A stretch of DNA of 64,000 bases, taken from positions 1 to 64,000 of the forward strand of contig CAJTSK010000001.1 of the NCBI GenBank assembly GCA_910578835.1, given 5' to 3'. The stretch is from an uncultured Muribaculum sp. Lineage in GTDB: Bacteria > Bacteroidota > Bacteroidia > Bacteroidales > Muribaculaceae. The translations under genes and the position numbers were made by a program. The notes below the pieces were generated by a model, which worked only from the letters and a program-made list of their open reading frames with translations, ran no database searches and was not told the origin of the DNA. Each line of letters opens with the position of its first letter. Positions within the stretch are counted from its first letter, which is position 1. Positions 51,138-59,137 of this stretch are shown in pieces.

Positions 51138-51917
51138 TTATTTTAGGTTTTTGACTGCTTCATTTTCGATATGCTTCTGTTTCAGGAAGCGGGGTATGAA
51201 GGCGAGATGTCGTGCCACGGTGGGGAGAAACCCGTAATAGTAGCTCATGATGCGGAACCGCTCGGCAAGCGACTTGCGTCGGTTGGCGGTGGTGGTCCCT
51301 TCATGCAGATAGTCAATAAGCACTTCCGGCACATAGCGGTTGTGGCGTGAGCGTTGCAGGCAGCGGATACACCACTCATAGTCGGCTGAATAGCGGAACT
51401 TGGTGTCGTAGGGTTGCGCCAGTTTGCGGTTGACGATAAACGCCTGGTGACATACAAGCATCCCTTCTTTAAAGCTTTCGAGGGTTAGTGTCTCAGGCGC
51501 GGTCAGATGTCGCGGGGCGATAAACCGGCGTTGGCTGTCGACAAGATTGGTCTGCCCGTAGATGATGCCCGGATAGTCATTGTCTATAATTTCCTTGGCG
51601 AGTAGCGAAAGAGTGTCGGGAGAGTGAAATGAGTCGCCCGCGTTCAAAAAGATGAGATAGTCGCCTTTTGCCACATCCATCGCCTTGTTCATGGCGTCAT
51701 ATATGCCTTTGTCGGGGCTTGAATAGATGCGTGCCTGAGGTATGCCGGCGTCAATGGCGAGCTTGAGGGTGCGGTCGGTCGACACTCCGTCCATTATGAT
51801 ATGCTCAAAGAGGGAGCTTGTCTGCTCCTTGACGCTCTTCAGGGTCGCCGGAAGAGTGGATGCGGCGTTGTAAGTAACGGTTATAATTGAAAATAGTGGC
51901 GCCATATAGTCATACAT
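51138..51917 (-). CDS. glycosyltransferase family 2 (WcaE-like)
   Basis: About 259 residues from ATG 51917 (MYDYMAPLFSIITVTYN); ATG 51905 (MAPLFSIITV) is equally possible. A much longer open frame to 52307 runs under the divergent dsbD-like gene and is not real. GT2 motifs: FSIITVTYNAASTLPATL, HIIMDGVSTDRTLKLA, SPDKGIYDAMNKAM, and YLIFLNAGDSFHS with the DxD-equivalent. FRYSADYEWCIRC supplies the catalytic base region. There is no membrane anchor. Enzymes like this add sugars to exopolysaccharides. It is divergent from the dsbD-like gene. Confidence 0.88.
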   Translation of the reverse strand: MYDYMAPLFSIITVTYNAASTLPATLKSVKEQTSSLFEHIIMDGVSTDRTLKLAIDAGIPQARIYSSPDKGIYDAMNKAMDVAKGDYLIFLNAGDSFHSPDTLSLLAKEIIDNDYPGIIYGQTNLVDSQRRFIAPRHLTAPETLTLESFKEGMLVCHQAFIVNRKLAQPYDTKFRYSADYEWCIRCLQRSRHNRYVPEVLIDYLHEGTTTANRRKSLAERFRIMSYYYGFLPTVARHLAFIPRFLKQKHIENEAVKNLK

Positions 51918-51932
51918 AATGGATTTACATAG

Positions 51933-51940
51933 CAAATATA
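51933..51940 (-). promoter_or_regulatory. -7 box of the GT2 gene
   Basis: Minus strand TATATTTG, exact, 15-25 bases upstream of the ATG. It lies 45 bases from the divergent -7 box at 51986. Confidence 0.5.
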
Positions 51941-51985
51941 CGATAAAAACGTGAAAGCTGTAAGAGATTGTAAAAATAAATTGCG

Positions 51986-51993
51986 TATCTTTG
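51986..51993 (+). promoter_or_regulatory. -7 box of the dsbD-like gene
   Basis: TATCTTTG, exact; no good TTTG at the right spacing. The leader to ATG 52032 is about 35 bases and holds an AAGGGAAA stretch. Confidence 0.5.
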
Positions 51994-52031
51994 CACATTA
52001 TGTTTATTGAATAAGGGAAAAGAGTATTGCA

Positions 52032-54020
52032 ATGACACGTCTTATCTATCTTATTGTCACGTTTCTTGTTGCTTCGTTCAGCTGTATTGAAGCGCAGATT
52101 GTGACACCTGTCAAATGGAGCGTTGCGCTCGACATGACCGACGACACCCACGGTGCAGTGGTGATGACCGCGAAAATTGATGCCGGATGGCATGTGTACA
52201 GTAACGATGTGGATCCCGATGTGGGCCCCAATCCGCTTGAAATAGACTGGAACAAGCTGGAGGGGGTGAAGCTTGACGGCAAGATGAAACCGAGCAAGAC
52301 CGCTCACAAGGAGTTTGATGAAATGTTTGGCGCCAATCTGAGCTGGTGGACCGATGAGGTGACATTGCGTCAGAATTTTGTCGTGACGGCTTCGCGGTAC
52401 GCCATCGAGGGTGCTATCCGCTTCTCGGCTTGTAACGATGAAAACTGCATCCCCCCTACAAGAGAGTCTTTTGAGTTTGCCGGTACAGCAAAGATTGCGA
52501 CCGAGACCCCCGAGGAGGTAAAAGCCGACACTGTTGTCGCCACTCCGGCGGTTGAACCGGTTGCTGCCGAGGCTACCGAACAGGAGACATCAGCCGATGG
52601 CATATGGGCTCCTGTCGACTTTGACAGCGAGGAAAATCCCGAAGATGCTTCCACGACGTCATTGTGGTATATATTTATCACTTGCTTTATCGGAGGCTTT
52701 GTAGCGCTTCTCACTCCTTGTGTGTGGCCCATGATTCCGCTTACTGTCAGCTTCTTCCTGAAGAAAGGTAAGTCGCGTGCAAAGGCTATCGGCGATGCCA
52801 CAATCTATGGTGTGTCAATTATCGTGATTTACCTCCTGCTTGGATTGATTATCACTGCTATATTCGGTGCAAGCTCGCTTAATGCGCTCTCAACAAGTGC
52901 TGTGTGCAACATTATTTTCTTCTTGTTGCTCGTGGTGTTTGCCATCTCTTTCTTCGGCGCGTTTGACATAAAGCTTCCCGAGTCGTGGGCAAACAAGATG
53001 GACAGCACTGCTGAAAAGACAACCGGATTGCTGAGTATATTTTTCATGGCGTTCACCCTTACGTTGGTGTCATTCTCCTGCACCGGTCCGATTATAGGCA
53101 CCTTGCTTGTCGAGGCTGCGAGCACAGGCGATAAGTTTGGTCCCGCGGTAGGTATGTTCGGGTTCTCGCTTGCGCTTGCCATTCCGTTCTGCCTCTTTGC
53201 AATGTTCCCGTCCTGGCTGCAGAGCGCGCCTAAGTCGGGAGGCTGGATGAATACGGTCAAGGTTGTGCTCGGTTTTATTGAGCTTGCCCTGTCATTGAAA
53301 TTCCTTTCGGTAGCCGATCTTGCCTATGGCTGGCACGTGCTTGACCGTGAGGCTTTCCTCGCCTTGTGGATTGTGATTTTCGCGCTACTCGGATTGTATC
53401 TCCTCGGCAAGTTCAATTTCAGCCATTACGGTCCTGCCGACAGTTCGGTAGGTGTGTTCCGTTTCTTCCTCGCAATGATATCATTTGCCTTTACCATATA
53501 CCTTGTGCCCGGATTGTGGGGTGCGCCGTTAAAGGGTGTGAGCGCGTTTGTACCACCGTTGTACACTCAAGACTTTAACCTCTACGGAGGCGGATTCAAG
53601 GAATATGACGACTACGAAGAGGGCATGAAAGCTGCTGCCGAAGAGGGCAAGCCCGTGCTTGTCGACTTCTCCGGCTACGGTTGTGTCAACTGCCGCAAAA
53701 TGGAAGGTGCCGTGCTTGACGAGAGCAATGTGCATGCCATGATTGAAAATAATTTCGTGGTCATTAAGCTTATGGTCGACGAGAAGAAGGAGTTGCCGGT
53801 GCCAGAAACAGTCATGGAGAATGGTAAAAAGGTGACCTTGCAGACCTACGGTGACCGCTGGAGCTACCTGCAGCGCTATAAATTCCAGGCAAATGCACAG
53901 CCTTATTACGTGATACTTGATGCCAAGGGTGACCTTCTTTCAGGACCTTTCTCTTACGATGAGAATATACCCAAGTTTACCCGCTTCCTTGAAAAAGGCA
54001 TCAAGGAATACAAGAAATAG
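52032..54020 (+). CDS. dsbD: DsbD-like thiol:disulfide interchange protein
   Basis: 662 residues. A signal peptide ends near SFSCIEA. Domains: an N-terminal alpha domain (residues about 25-165, with FSACNDENCIPP holding a Cys pair), a linker, an eight-helix membrane domain (residues 215-500) with the redox cysteines in VALLTPCVWPMIPLTVSFFL and LVSFSCTGPIIGTLL, and a C-terminal thioredoxin domain with VDFSGYGCVNCRKMEG. It carries electrons from cytoplasmic thioredoxin across the membrane to periplasmic thiol proteins. TlpA- and Omp28-like proteins in this window could be targets (inference). The SpoU gene follows after 3 bases. Confidence 0.92.
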   Translation: MTRLIYLIVTFLVASFSCIEAQIVTPVKWSVALDMTDDTHGAVVMTAKIDAGWHVYSNDVDPDVGPNPLEIDWNKLEGVKLDGKMKPSKTAHKEFDEMFGANLSWWTDEVTLRQNFVVTASRYAIEGAIRFSACNDENCIPPTRESFEFAGTAKIATETPEEVKADTVVATPAVEPVAAEATEQETSADGIWAPVDFDSEENPEDASTTSLWYIFITCFIGGFVALLTPCVWPMIPLTVSFFLKKGKSRAKAIGDATIYGVSIIVIYLLLGLIITAIFGASSLNALSTSAVCNIIFFLLLVVFAISFFGAFDIKLPESWANKMDSTAEKTTGLLSIFFMAFTLTLVSFSCTGPIIGTLLVEAASTGDKFGPAVGMFGFSLALAIPFCLFAMFPSWLQSAPKSGGWMNTVKVVLGFIELALSLKFLSVADLAYGWHVLDREAFLALWIVIFALLGLYLLGKFNFSHYGPADSSVGVFRFFLAMISFAFTIYLVPGLWGAPLKGVSAFVPPLYTQDFNLYGGGFKEYDDYEEGMKAAAEEGKPVLVDFSGYGCVNCRKMEGAVLDESNVHAMIENNFVVIKLMVDEKKELPVPETVMENGKKVTLQTYGDRWSYLQRYKFQANAQPYYVILDAKGDLLSGPFSYDENIPKFTRFLEKGIKEYKK

Positions 54021-54023
54021 CCG

Positions 54024-54782
54024 ATGGTCGAGCTAACCAACAGACTTCGCAAACTCGTGGCGTCGCTTGACGACGCCCGGGTGCGCCGTGAAGAGGGGCT
54101 TTTTGTCGCTGAAGGTACAAAATGCGTGCTTGACACGCTGCGTCACTTTGAGGTGCGTTACCTTTTTGTCACCACCGCCTGGCTTGAGCGTCGTCATGGA
54201 GAGCTGAAAGGGATGGAACCGATTGTCGTGAAACGCGCCGACATGGAGCGTATGAGCCATCTTTCAACACCACCCGAGGTAATCGCCGTATATGCCATGC
54301 CGCGCCTTGACATCAGTGAACTGGCTCCTGCCGGCAAGCTTGTGCTCGCCCTCGACAGGGTACAGGACCCGGGCAATCTCGGCACTATAATTAGAATTGC
54401 CGACTGGTTTGGCATACGCGATATCGTATGCTCGCCCGATACGGTCGACTTGTACAACCCCAAGGTGGTTCAGGCTACAATGGGGGCGATATCAAGGGTG
54501 AAGGTATATTATACGCCTTTAGCCGAGTGGCTTCACGGTTGCGGGCTGCCGGTTTACGGCACCTTCCTTGACGGTGACGATATCTATGGTGCCTCGCTTT
54601 CACCGGCGGGTGTCATCGTGATGGGCAACGAGGGCAAAGGTATTTCCGGTGATGTCGCCCGTGAGGTGACATGCCGTCTCACGATACCTCCTTATCCTGC
54701 CGGGGTAGCGACAAGCGAGTCGCTGAATGTAGCCACCGCTACTGCGGTGACAGTCTCTGAGTTCCGTCGCCGCCAGCTTTAG
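54024..54782 (+). CDS. SpoU/TrmH-family RNA 2'-O-methyltransferase
   Basis: 252 residues. An N-terminal substrate-binding domain (RLRKLVASLDDARVRREEGL, FVAEGTKCVLDTL) precedes the SPOUT catalytic domain with LALDRVQDPGNLGTIIRIADWF, VIVMGNEGKGIS and SESLNVATATAV, the three SpoU motifs and the knot. It methylates a ribose in rRNA or tRNA; which site is not evident. The stop codon TAG at 54780-54782 shares its last two bases with the edge of the inverted-repeat element, so the native stop may have been replaced by the insertion. Confidence 0.9.
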   Translation: MVELTNRLRKLVASLDDARVRREEGLFVAEGTKCVLDTLRHFEVRYLFVTTAWLERRHGELKGMEPIVVKRADMERMSHLSTPPEVIAVYAMPRLDISELAPAGKLVLALDRVQDPGNLGTIIRIADWFGIRDIVCSPDTVDLYNPKVVQATMGAISRVKVYYTPLAEWLHGCGLPVYGTFLDGDDIYGASLSPAGVIVMGNEGKGISGDVAREVTCRLTIPPYPAGVATSESLNVATATAVTVSEFRRRQL

Positions 54783-54814
54783 AGCTTGTCTAATAATAAA
54801 TGTTGCCGTCAGGG
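54781..54814 (+). repeat. left terminal inverted repeat of the element
   Basis: Begins AGAGCTTGT and ends CCGTCAGGG. It matches 55097-55130 on the opposite strand with two mismatches, at the 10th and 25th positions. Confidence 0.85.
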
Positions 54815-55096
54815 TCGTATAGCTTGAGACGATTTTCGATATGTGACGAAGGAGTGTACTTTATGTACACGACTGAGGAACAGGACGAAAAGCGACCAGG
54901 ATATACGAGACCAAAGGTAACTTTATAATCACTCAACCCATTGACGGTCTTTGGAACAAATGCAAAAATATATCAACGATATGAAACAAATTACCTCCCG
55001 TCGGTCATTCGCCGGCATCTTTCCGCCTGCTCTTCGGGAGCTATGGAGCCCCATAACTCCCTCATCACAAGCAAAAATCTACTCGACGAATGACCG

Positions 55097-55130
55097 CCCT
55101 GACGGTAACATTTATTATTAAACAAGCTCT
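55097..55130 (-). repeat. right terminal inverted repeat of the element
   Basis: Read on the minus strand it begins AGAGCTTGT and ends CCGTCAGGG, the partner of 54781-54814. It ends 22 bases before the radA ATG. Confidence 0.85.
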
Positions 55131-55152
55131 TAACATACAAGGGCATAGATCT

Positions 55153-56520
55153 ATGGCAAAACAAGAAAAGACAGTGTGGTTTTGCAACAATTGCGGCACG
55201 GAATCATCGAAATGGATGGGTCGCTGTCCCGGTTGTGGCGAGTGGAATACCATGGTCGAGGAGCGTCGTGTGGCAAAGAAGAGCAAAACCTCGACATTTG
55301 AGTCGCGCGAAGATGTCGTGGCGCGTCCTATCACTGAGATAGAGACACGCGAGGAACAGCGCATACGCATGCCGAGTGAAGAGCTTAACCGTGTACTTGG
55401 GGGCGGACTTGTGACCGGCTCGATTGTGCTTGTCGGGGGAGAGCCCGGCATAGGCAAGTCAACGCTTGTGCTTCAGAATATCCTGTCGATGCGTGGGCGG
55501 CGCATACTCTATGTCTCGGGCGAGGAGAGCGCGTCACAGTTAAAGATGCGTGCCGACCGTATAGGCCGTATGAACGACAATTGTTACATCGTGTGTGACA
55601 CATCGCTGGAGTCAATCCTGAATCATATTTCCATTGTCAATCCTGAACTGCTAATTGTCGACTCGATACAGACGATTGCTTCCGATGCTATTGAGTCGGC
55701 AGCCGGAAGCGTGAGCCAGGTCAGGGAATGTGCTGCGCGCCTGTTGCGTTATGCCAAAGAGTCGGGTACGCCTGTCATACTTATAGGTCATATCAATAAG
55801 GAAGGGTCGATTGCCGGACCGAAAGTGCTGGAGCATATCGTGGATGCCGTGCTTCAGTTTGAAGGCGACCGTCATTACATGTACCGTATCTTGAGGTCGA
55901 TAAAAAATCGTTTCGGCTCCACTTCGGAGTTGGGAATCTATGAAATGGTGCAGAAAGGATTGCGTGAGGTCACCAATCCTTCCGAACTTCTGTTGACACA
56001 GGGCAGTGACGACCCGCTGTCAGGTATAGCCATAGGGGTGACTCTTGAAGGCGTGCGCCCGTTTCTTATCGAAGTGCAGGCGCTCGTGTCTACTGCGGCA
56101 TACGGTACGCCGCAGCGCTCGGTCACCGGATTTGACGCAAAGCGCATGAACATGCTGCTTGCCGTGCTTGAAAAGCGTGTAGGTTTCAAGCTTGCCCAGA
56201 AAGATGTGTTTCTTAATATAGCCGGAGGCATAAAGGTCAATGACCCTGCCCTCGACCTGAGTGTGATATGCGCGATACTTTCTTCCAATGTCGACATTGC
56301 CGTGCCGCGCGATGTATGTATGTCGGGAGAAGTGGGGCTTTCTGGCGAGATAAGACCGATTACGCGCATAGAGCAGCGCATACTTGAAGCCGAGAAGCTC
56401 GGTTTTTCGACAATCATCATCCCCCGGCACAACATCAAGGGATTTGACACATCAAAGCTTAAAATCAAGATAGTCGAGGTGGCAAAGGTCGAGGAGGCAT
56501 TCCGTGCCCTGTTTGCCTGA
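55153..56520 (+). CDS. radA: DNA repair protein RadA/Sms
   Basis: 455 residues from ATG 55153 (MAKQEKTVWFCNNCGTES); the frame opens 63 bases earlier inside the inverted-repeat element, and this start is the family's own. A C4 zinc finger (CNNC...CPGC) opens the protein, followed by a RecA-like ATPase with Walker A GGEPGIGKSTLVLQ, the RadA signature KNRFGS and the Lon-like C-terminal domain (VFLNIAGGIKVNDPALDLS, AEVGLSGEIRPI-like SGEVGLSGEIRP). RadA helps branch migration in recombination. No promoter was found, and the element sits where one would be expected. Confidence 0.96.
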   Translation: MAKQEKTVWFCNNCGTESSKWMGRCPGCGEWNTMVEERRVAKKSKTSTFESREDVVARPITEIETREEQRIRMPSEELNRVLGGGLVTGSIVLVGGEPGIGKSTLVLQNILSMRGRRILYVSGEESASQLKMRADRIGRMNDNCYIVCDTSLESILNHISIVNPELLIVDSIQTIASDAIESAAGSVSQVRECAARLLRYAKESGTPVILIGHINKEGSIAGPKVLEHIVDAVLQFEGDRHYMYRILRSIKNRFGSTSELGIYEMVQKGLREVTNPSELLLTQGSDDPLSGIAIGVTLEGVRPFLIEVQALVSTAAYGTPQRSVTGFDAKRMNMLLAVLEKRVGFKLAQKDVFLNIAGGIKVNDPALDLSVICAILSSNVDIAVPRDVCMSGEVGLSGEIRPITRIEQRILEAEKLGFSTIIIPRHNIKGFDTSKLKIKIVEVAKVEEAFRALFA

Positions 56521-56541
56521 CCGCCTCAAGGGATAACGCAG

Positions 56542-56577
56542 AAAGGCGATTGATGACAGCTGTCGTCAATCGCCTTT
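56542..56577. terminator. bidirectional terminator between radA and the YtxH-like gene
   Basis: AAAGGCGATTGA (56542-56553) pairs with TCAATCGCCTTT (56566-56577); loop 12 bases with further internal pairing. It serves two convergent genes. Confidence 0.8.
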
Positions 56578-56597
56578 CCTATTGTATAAATCAAAGT

Positions 56598-56840
56598 TTA
56601 TTTTGCCGCTTCGATTGCTTCTTCAATCAGCTCGCGGGTATCGTCGGCAGAACGTCCGACTTTTTCTTTTATCTTTCCAATCTGTTGTTCGGCTGACCCG
56701 TAAAGATCAAGGAACGTCTTGTTGATTTCTCTTCTGATTTTACGTCCGCGCATTGTGGTGCGTGTATAACGCTCTGCATACATGCCGGTAAGCACTCCGG
56801 TTACGAGTCCGAGTAGAAATGTTTCGATACTACACTTCAT
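56598..56840 (-). CDS. small YtxH-like membrane protein
   Basis: 80 residues. A single glycine-containing hydrophobic segment (ETFLLGLVTGVLTGMYAERY) near the N-terminus is followed by a basic patch (RTTMRGRKIRREI) and an amphipathic helix with AEQQIGKIKEKVGRSADDTR. The arrangement is YtxH-like (a stress-related gram-positive family) and similar small proteins are common in Bacteroidota. Function unknown. Confidence 0.7.
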   Translation of the reverse strand: MKCSIETFLLGLVTGVLTGMYAERYTRTTMRGRKIRREINKTFLDLYGSAEQQIGKIKEKVGRSADDTRELIEEAIEAAK

Positions 56841-56950
56841 GATTGTTAATTTTAATAGTTATTAATTGCCTTAATAACCTTCCGCAACCCTGAATTGTTT
56901 GGACTCAGTGTGATATCTTAACATTTATTGTCGAACGGGCGCTTATAAAA

Positions 56951-56993
56951 AACGCACCCCGAAAGTTTGTGATAAAGCTTTCGGGATGCGGTT
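56951..56993 (-). terminator. terminator of the nrnA-DUF4827-glmM operon
   Basis: The arms 56951-56965 and 56978-56993 (CCCGAAAG with CTTTCGGG at the core, extended by AACGCA and TGCGGTT) form a hairpin, followed on the minus strand by a T-rich stretch. It lies 30 bases past the glmM stop. Confidence 0.75.
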
Positions 56994-57023
56994 ATGAAAA
57001 GTACTTTCGTCATTAATCGCGGG

Positions 57024-58409
57024 TTACGCGAGCGATGCTATTACTTCCTTGATTTGTCCGGCAAGCTCGTTAGCCTGTTCCATCGTGGGAGCTTCCGAGT
57101 ATATGCGGATTATAGGCTCGGTGTTGGATTTGCGCAGATGTACCCAGCTGTCGGGGAAGTCAATCTTCACGCCGTCGATGTCGGTCACGGTCTCGTTGGA
57201 GTAACGTTCCTTTACGGCGGCAAGTATAGCGTCGACATTGATGTCGGGGGTAAGCTCAATCTTGTTTTTTGCGATGGCATACTCGGGATATGTCTTTTTA
57301 AGCTCGCTCACCTTCTTTCCGCTCTTGGCGAGCAGGGTAAGGAACAATGCCACTCCTACGAGGGCGTCTCTTCCATAATGAGAGGCGGGATAGATGACAC
57401 CTCCGTTGCCTTCGCCACCGATTACCGCGCCTGTTTCCTTCATCTTTGTCACTACGTTGACCTCACCCACAGCAGCGGCTGAATAGTTGCAGCCATGACG
57501 GTTGGTGACATCACGCAATGCACGCGATGAGCTGAGGTTTGAGACTGTAGAGCCGGGGGTGTGGCTCAACACATAGTCGGCTACAGCCACGAGAGTATAT
57601 TCTTCCACAAACATCTCTCCGTTTTCCATCACGATGGCAAGACGGTCGACGTCGGGGTCTACCACAAAGCCTACATCGGCTTTGCCTGAGCGCATGAGGT
57701 CGGAAATCTGTGTGAGATTTTCCGGGATAGGCTCGGGGGTGTGGGCAAATTTTCCGGTAGCCTCGCAGTTAAGCTCGATGATGTTTTTTACACCAAGCTC
57801 GCGTAGCAGGCGAGGTATTACGATACCTCCCACCGAGTTTACCGCGTCGACAGCAACCGTAAAGTCAGCTTTGGCGATTGCGTCGCGGTCTACCAGGTCA
57901 AGGGCAAGCACCGATTCGATATGCTTTGCATCGTAAGTGTTGTTGATATAGGCATGACCGATTGAATCGATGTCGGCAAAAGTATATTCGTCATTTTCTG
58001 CTATGCGTAACACTTCCTTGCCTTGCGCGTCGTTGAGAAACTCTCCGTTTTCGTTGAGAAGCTTCAGCGCGTTCCATTGCTTGGGATTGTGGGAAGCTGT
58101 GATGATTATGCCACCACAGGCATTTTCCATTACTACGGCAACTTCCGTGGTCGGGGTAGAGGCGAGTCCGATATTTACCACGTCAAACCCCATGCCTGTG
58201 AGTGTTGCCTCTACAAGTGAGTTGACCATCGGACCTGAGAGGCGCGCGTCGCGGCCTACTACGATTTTACGCGTCGGGCGTGTTGTGGTTCTGCTGATGA
58301 AGTGTGCGTATGCGGCAGTAAATTTCACCACATCTACCGGGCTGAGTCCATCTCCGGGTGCGCCGCCGATGGTGCCGCGTATGCCTGAAATTGATTTTAT
58401 TAGAGACAT
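57024..58409 (-). CDS. glmM: phosphoglucosamine mutase (phosphohexomutase family)
   Basis: 461 residues. The start SLIKSISGIRGTIGG is the GlmM-type opening, GGIIITASHNPKQWNALKL contains the phosphoserine, DPDVDRLAIVMENGE is the magnesium loop, and GGEGNGGVIYP the sugar loop. The C-terminal phosphate-binding RKSNTEPIIRIYSEAP is complete. It converts glucosamine-6-phosphate to the 1-phosphate for peptidoglycan precursor synthesis; a broader phosphomannomutase/phosphoglucomutase role cannot be excluded. It is last in the operon, 17 bases after the DUF4827 gene. Confidence 0.9.
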   Translation of the reverse strand: MSLIKSISGIRGTIGGAPGDGLSPVDVVKFTAAYAHFISRTTTRPTRKIVVGRDARLSGPMVNSLVEATLTGMGFDVVNIGLASTPTTEVAVVMENACGGIIITASHNPKQWNALKLLNENGEFLNDAQGKEVLRIAENDEYTFADIDSIGHAYINNTYDAKHIESVLALDLVDRDAIAKADFTVAVDAVNSVGGIVIPRLLRELGVKNIIELNCEATGKFAHTPEPIPENLTQISDLMRSGKADVGFVVDPDVDRLAIVMENGEMFVEEYTLVAVADYVLSHTPGSTVSNLSSSRALRDVTNRHGCNYSAAAVGEVNVVTKMKETGAVIGGEGNGGVIYPASHYGRDALVGVALFLTLLAKSGKKVSELKKTYPEYAIAKNKIELTPDINVDAILAAVKERYSNETVTDIDGVKIDFPDSWVHLRKSNTEPIIRIYSEAPTMEQANELAGQIKEVIASLA

Positions 58410-58426
58410 GTTTCAGTATGGTTTAT

Positions 58427-59107
58427 TTATATGTTGCTTTTGAAATATCTTATACGGTAGAGGTAAGGCATTACAGAGGCAATCTCGCTTGACATGCCTA
58501 CCTGTGAGCGTATTACCAGTTCCACTTCGCATCCGTAGCCGAGATAGTTGAGCGGTAGCTGCACTCCTTCTCCCCATGCTGCTGATGACGATGACTGGTA
58601 GTTGCCATAACGTATTGATTCACTGTAAGTGACATCGGTAGCATTTCCTTCGGGGAAGGGATATACTCCGTCGTTATATCCGGCAAGGTTGTAGCGCAGG
58701 AAACGGAAATATACAAGGTCGTTGTATTTGGGACGGTTGTCCATGTCGCCGGTGCGCACTACTTTCATATATACATTGCCATCTTCGTCCATGCGGTAAA
58801 AAGGAGCGTCTTTTGCCGGGTCGGCGGCGAGTTCCTCCATGATTCTGCCTAATACCTCTTCGTAATCGTCGCCCTTTGAGGCATGCGATTCGTCGTAAAT
58901 CTTTTCAGCTATGCCGCGACGGGTAGTGAATACGGAGTCGCCGGGGACCTCGCCTATCACACGTTGGTCGGCAAGAAAATTATTGATTGACTTGGTCTCG
59001 TCGCGCAAGAGGTCGGCGTAGCTTTTTGAATCGTTGCAAGAAGAGAGTGCGACAGCCATGACTATTAATCCTGTCGCAATAAAAAGTATATTTCGTAAAA
59101 GTCTCAT
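58427..59107 (-). CDS. DUF4827 lipoprotein (FKBP-like fold)
   Basis: 226 residues. A signal peptide with lipobox LSSC near residue 23 precedes a domain matching DUF4827: YADLLRDETKSINNFLADQR at the start, MKVVRTGDMDNRPKYNDLVYFRF in the middle, and WGEGVQLPLNYLGYGCEVEL with RSQVGMSS toward the end. The last part resembles an FKBP-type fold, but active-site aromatic residues are not conserved enough to claim prolyl isomerase activity. It lies 30 bases after nrnA-like and 17 before glmM. Confidence 0.85.
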   Translation of the reverse strand: MRLLRNILFIATGLIVMAVALSSCNDSKSYADLLRDETKSINNFLADQRVIGEVPGDSVFTTRRGIAEKIYDESHASKGDDYEEVLGRIMEELAADPAKDAPFYRMDEDGNVYMKVVRTGDMDNRPKYNDLVYFRFLRYNLAGYNDGVYPFPEGNATDVTYSESIRYGNYQSSSSAAWGEGVQLPLNYLGYGCEVELVIRSQVGMSSEIASVMPYLYRIRYFKSNI

Positions 59108-59137
59108 GTCGTGTAATGAAGTGTATCTGTTGGTTAA

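Larger units (their letters stand above)
54781..55130. mobile_element. MITE-like inverted-repeat element, about 350 bp
   Basis: A 34-base terminal inverted repeat (54781-54814 and 55097-55130) matches at 32 of 34 positions. A TTA triplet flanks both ends (54779-54781 and 55130-55132), which fits a 3-bp target duplication but is too short to be proof. Inside are a hairpin (GGGAG.TATGG and its near complement, 55036-55061), a second inverted repeat CGGTCATTCG/CGAATGACCG (55002-55011, 55087-55096), and GTGTAC-TTTAT-GTACAC (54854-54870). No transposase is encoded. Minus-strand short frames exist (a 24-residue one at 54991-55065; another ends DPDGNIYY before 54787). Confidence 0.7.

Noticed and set aside
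51918..52307. N-terminal extension of the GT2 open frame
   Set aside because: The extension runs opposite the DsbD signal and alpha domain, and crosses both divergent promoters. The GT2 domain starts at 51905-51917.
52032..54020. The DsbD-like gene as a cytochrome c biogenesis CcdA fusion only
   Set aside because: The N-terminal alpha domain with its cysteine pair and the C-terminal thioredoxin domain are both present, so it is a full DsbD-type protein and not a bare CcdA.
55065..55457. Minus-strand open frame of 130 codons reaching into radA
   Set aside because: It is antisense to the RadA zinc finger and P-loop region and its C-terminal third is the repeat element; no family character.
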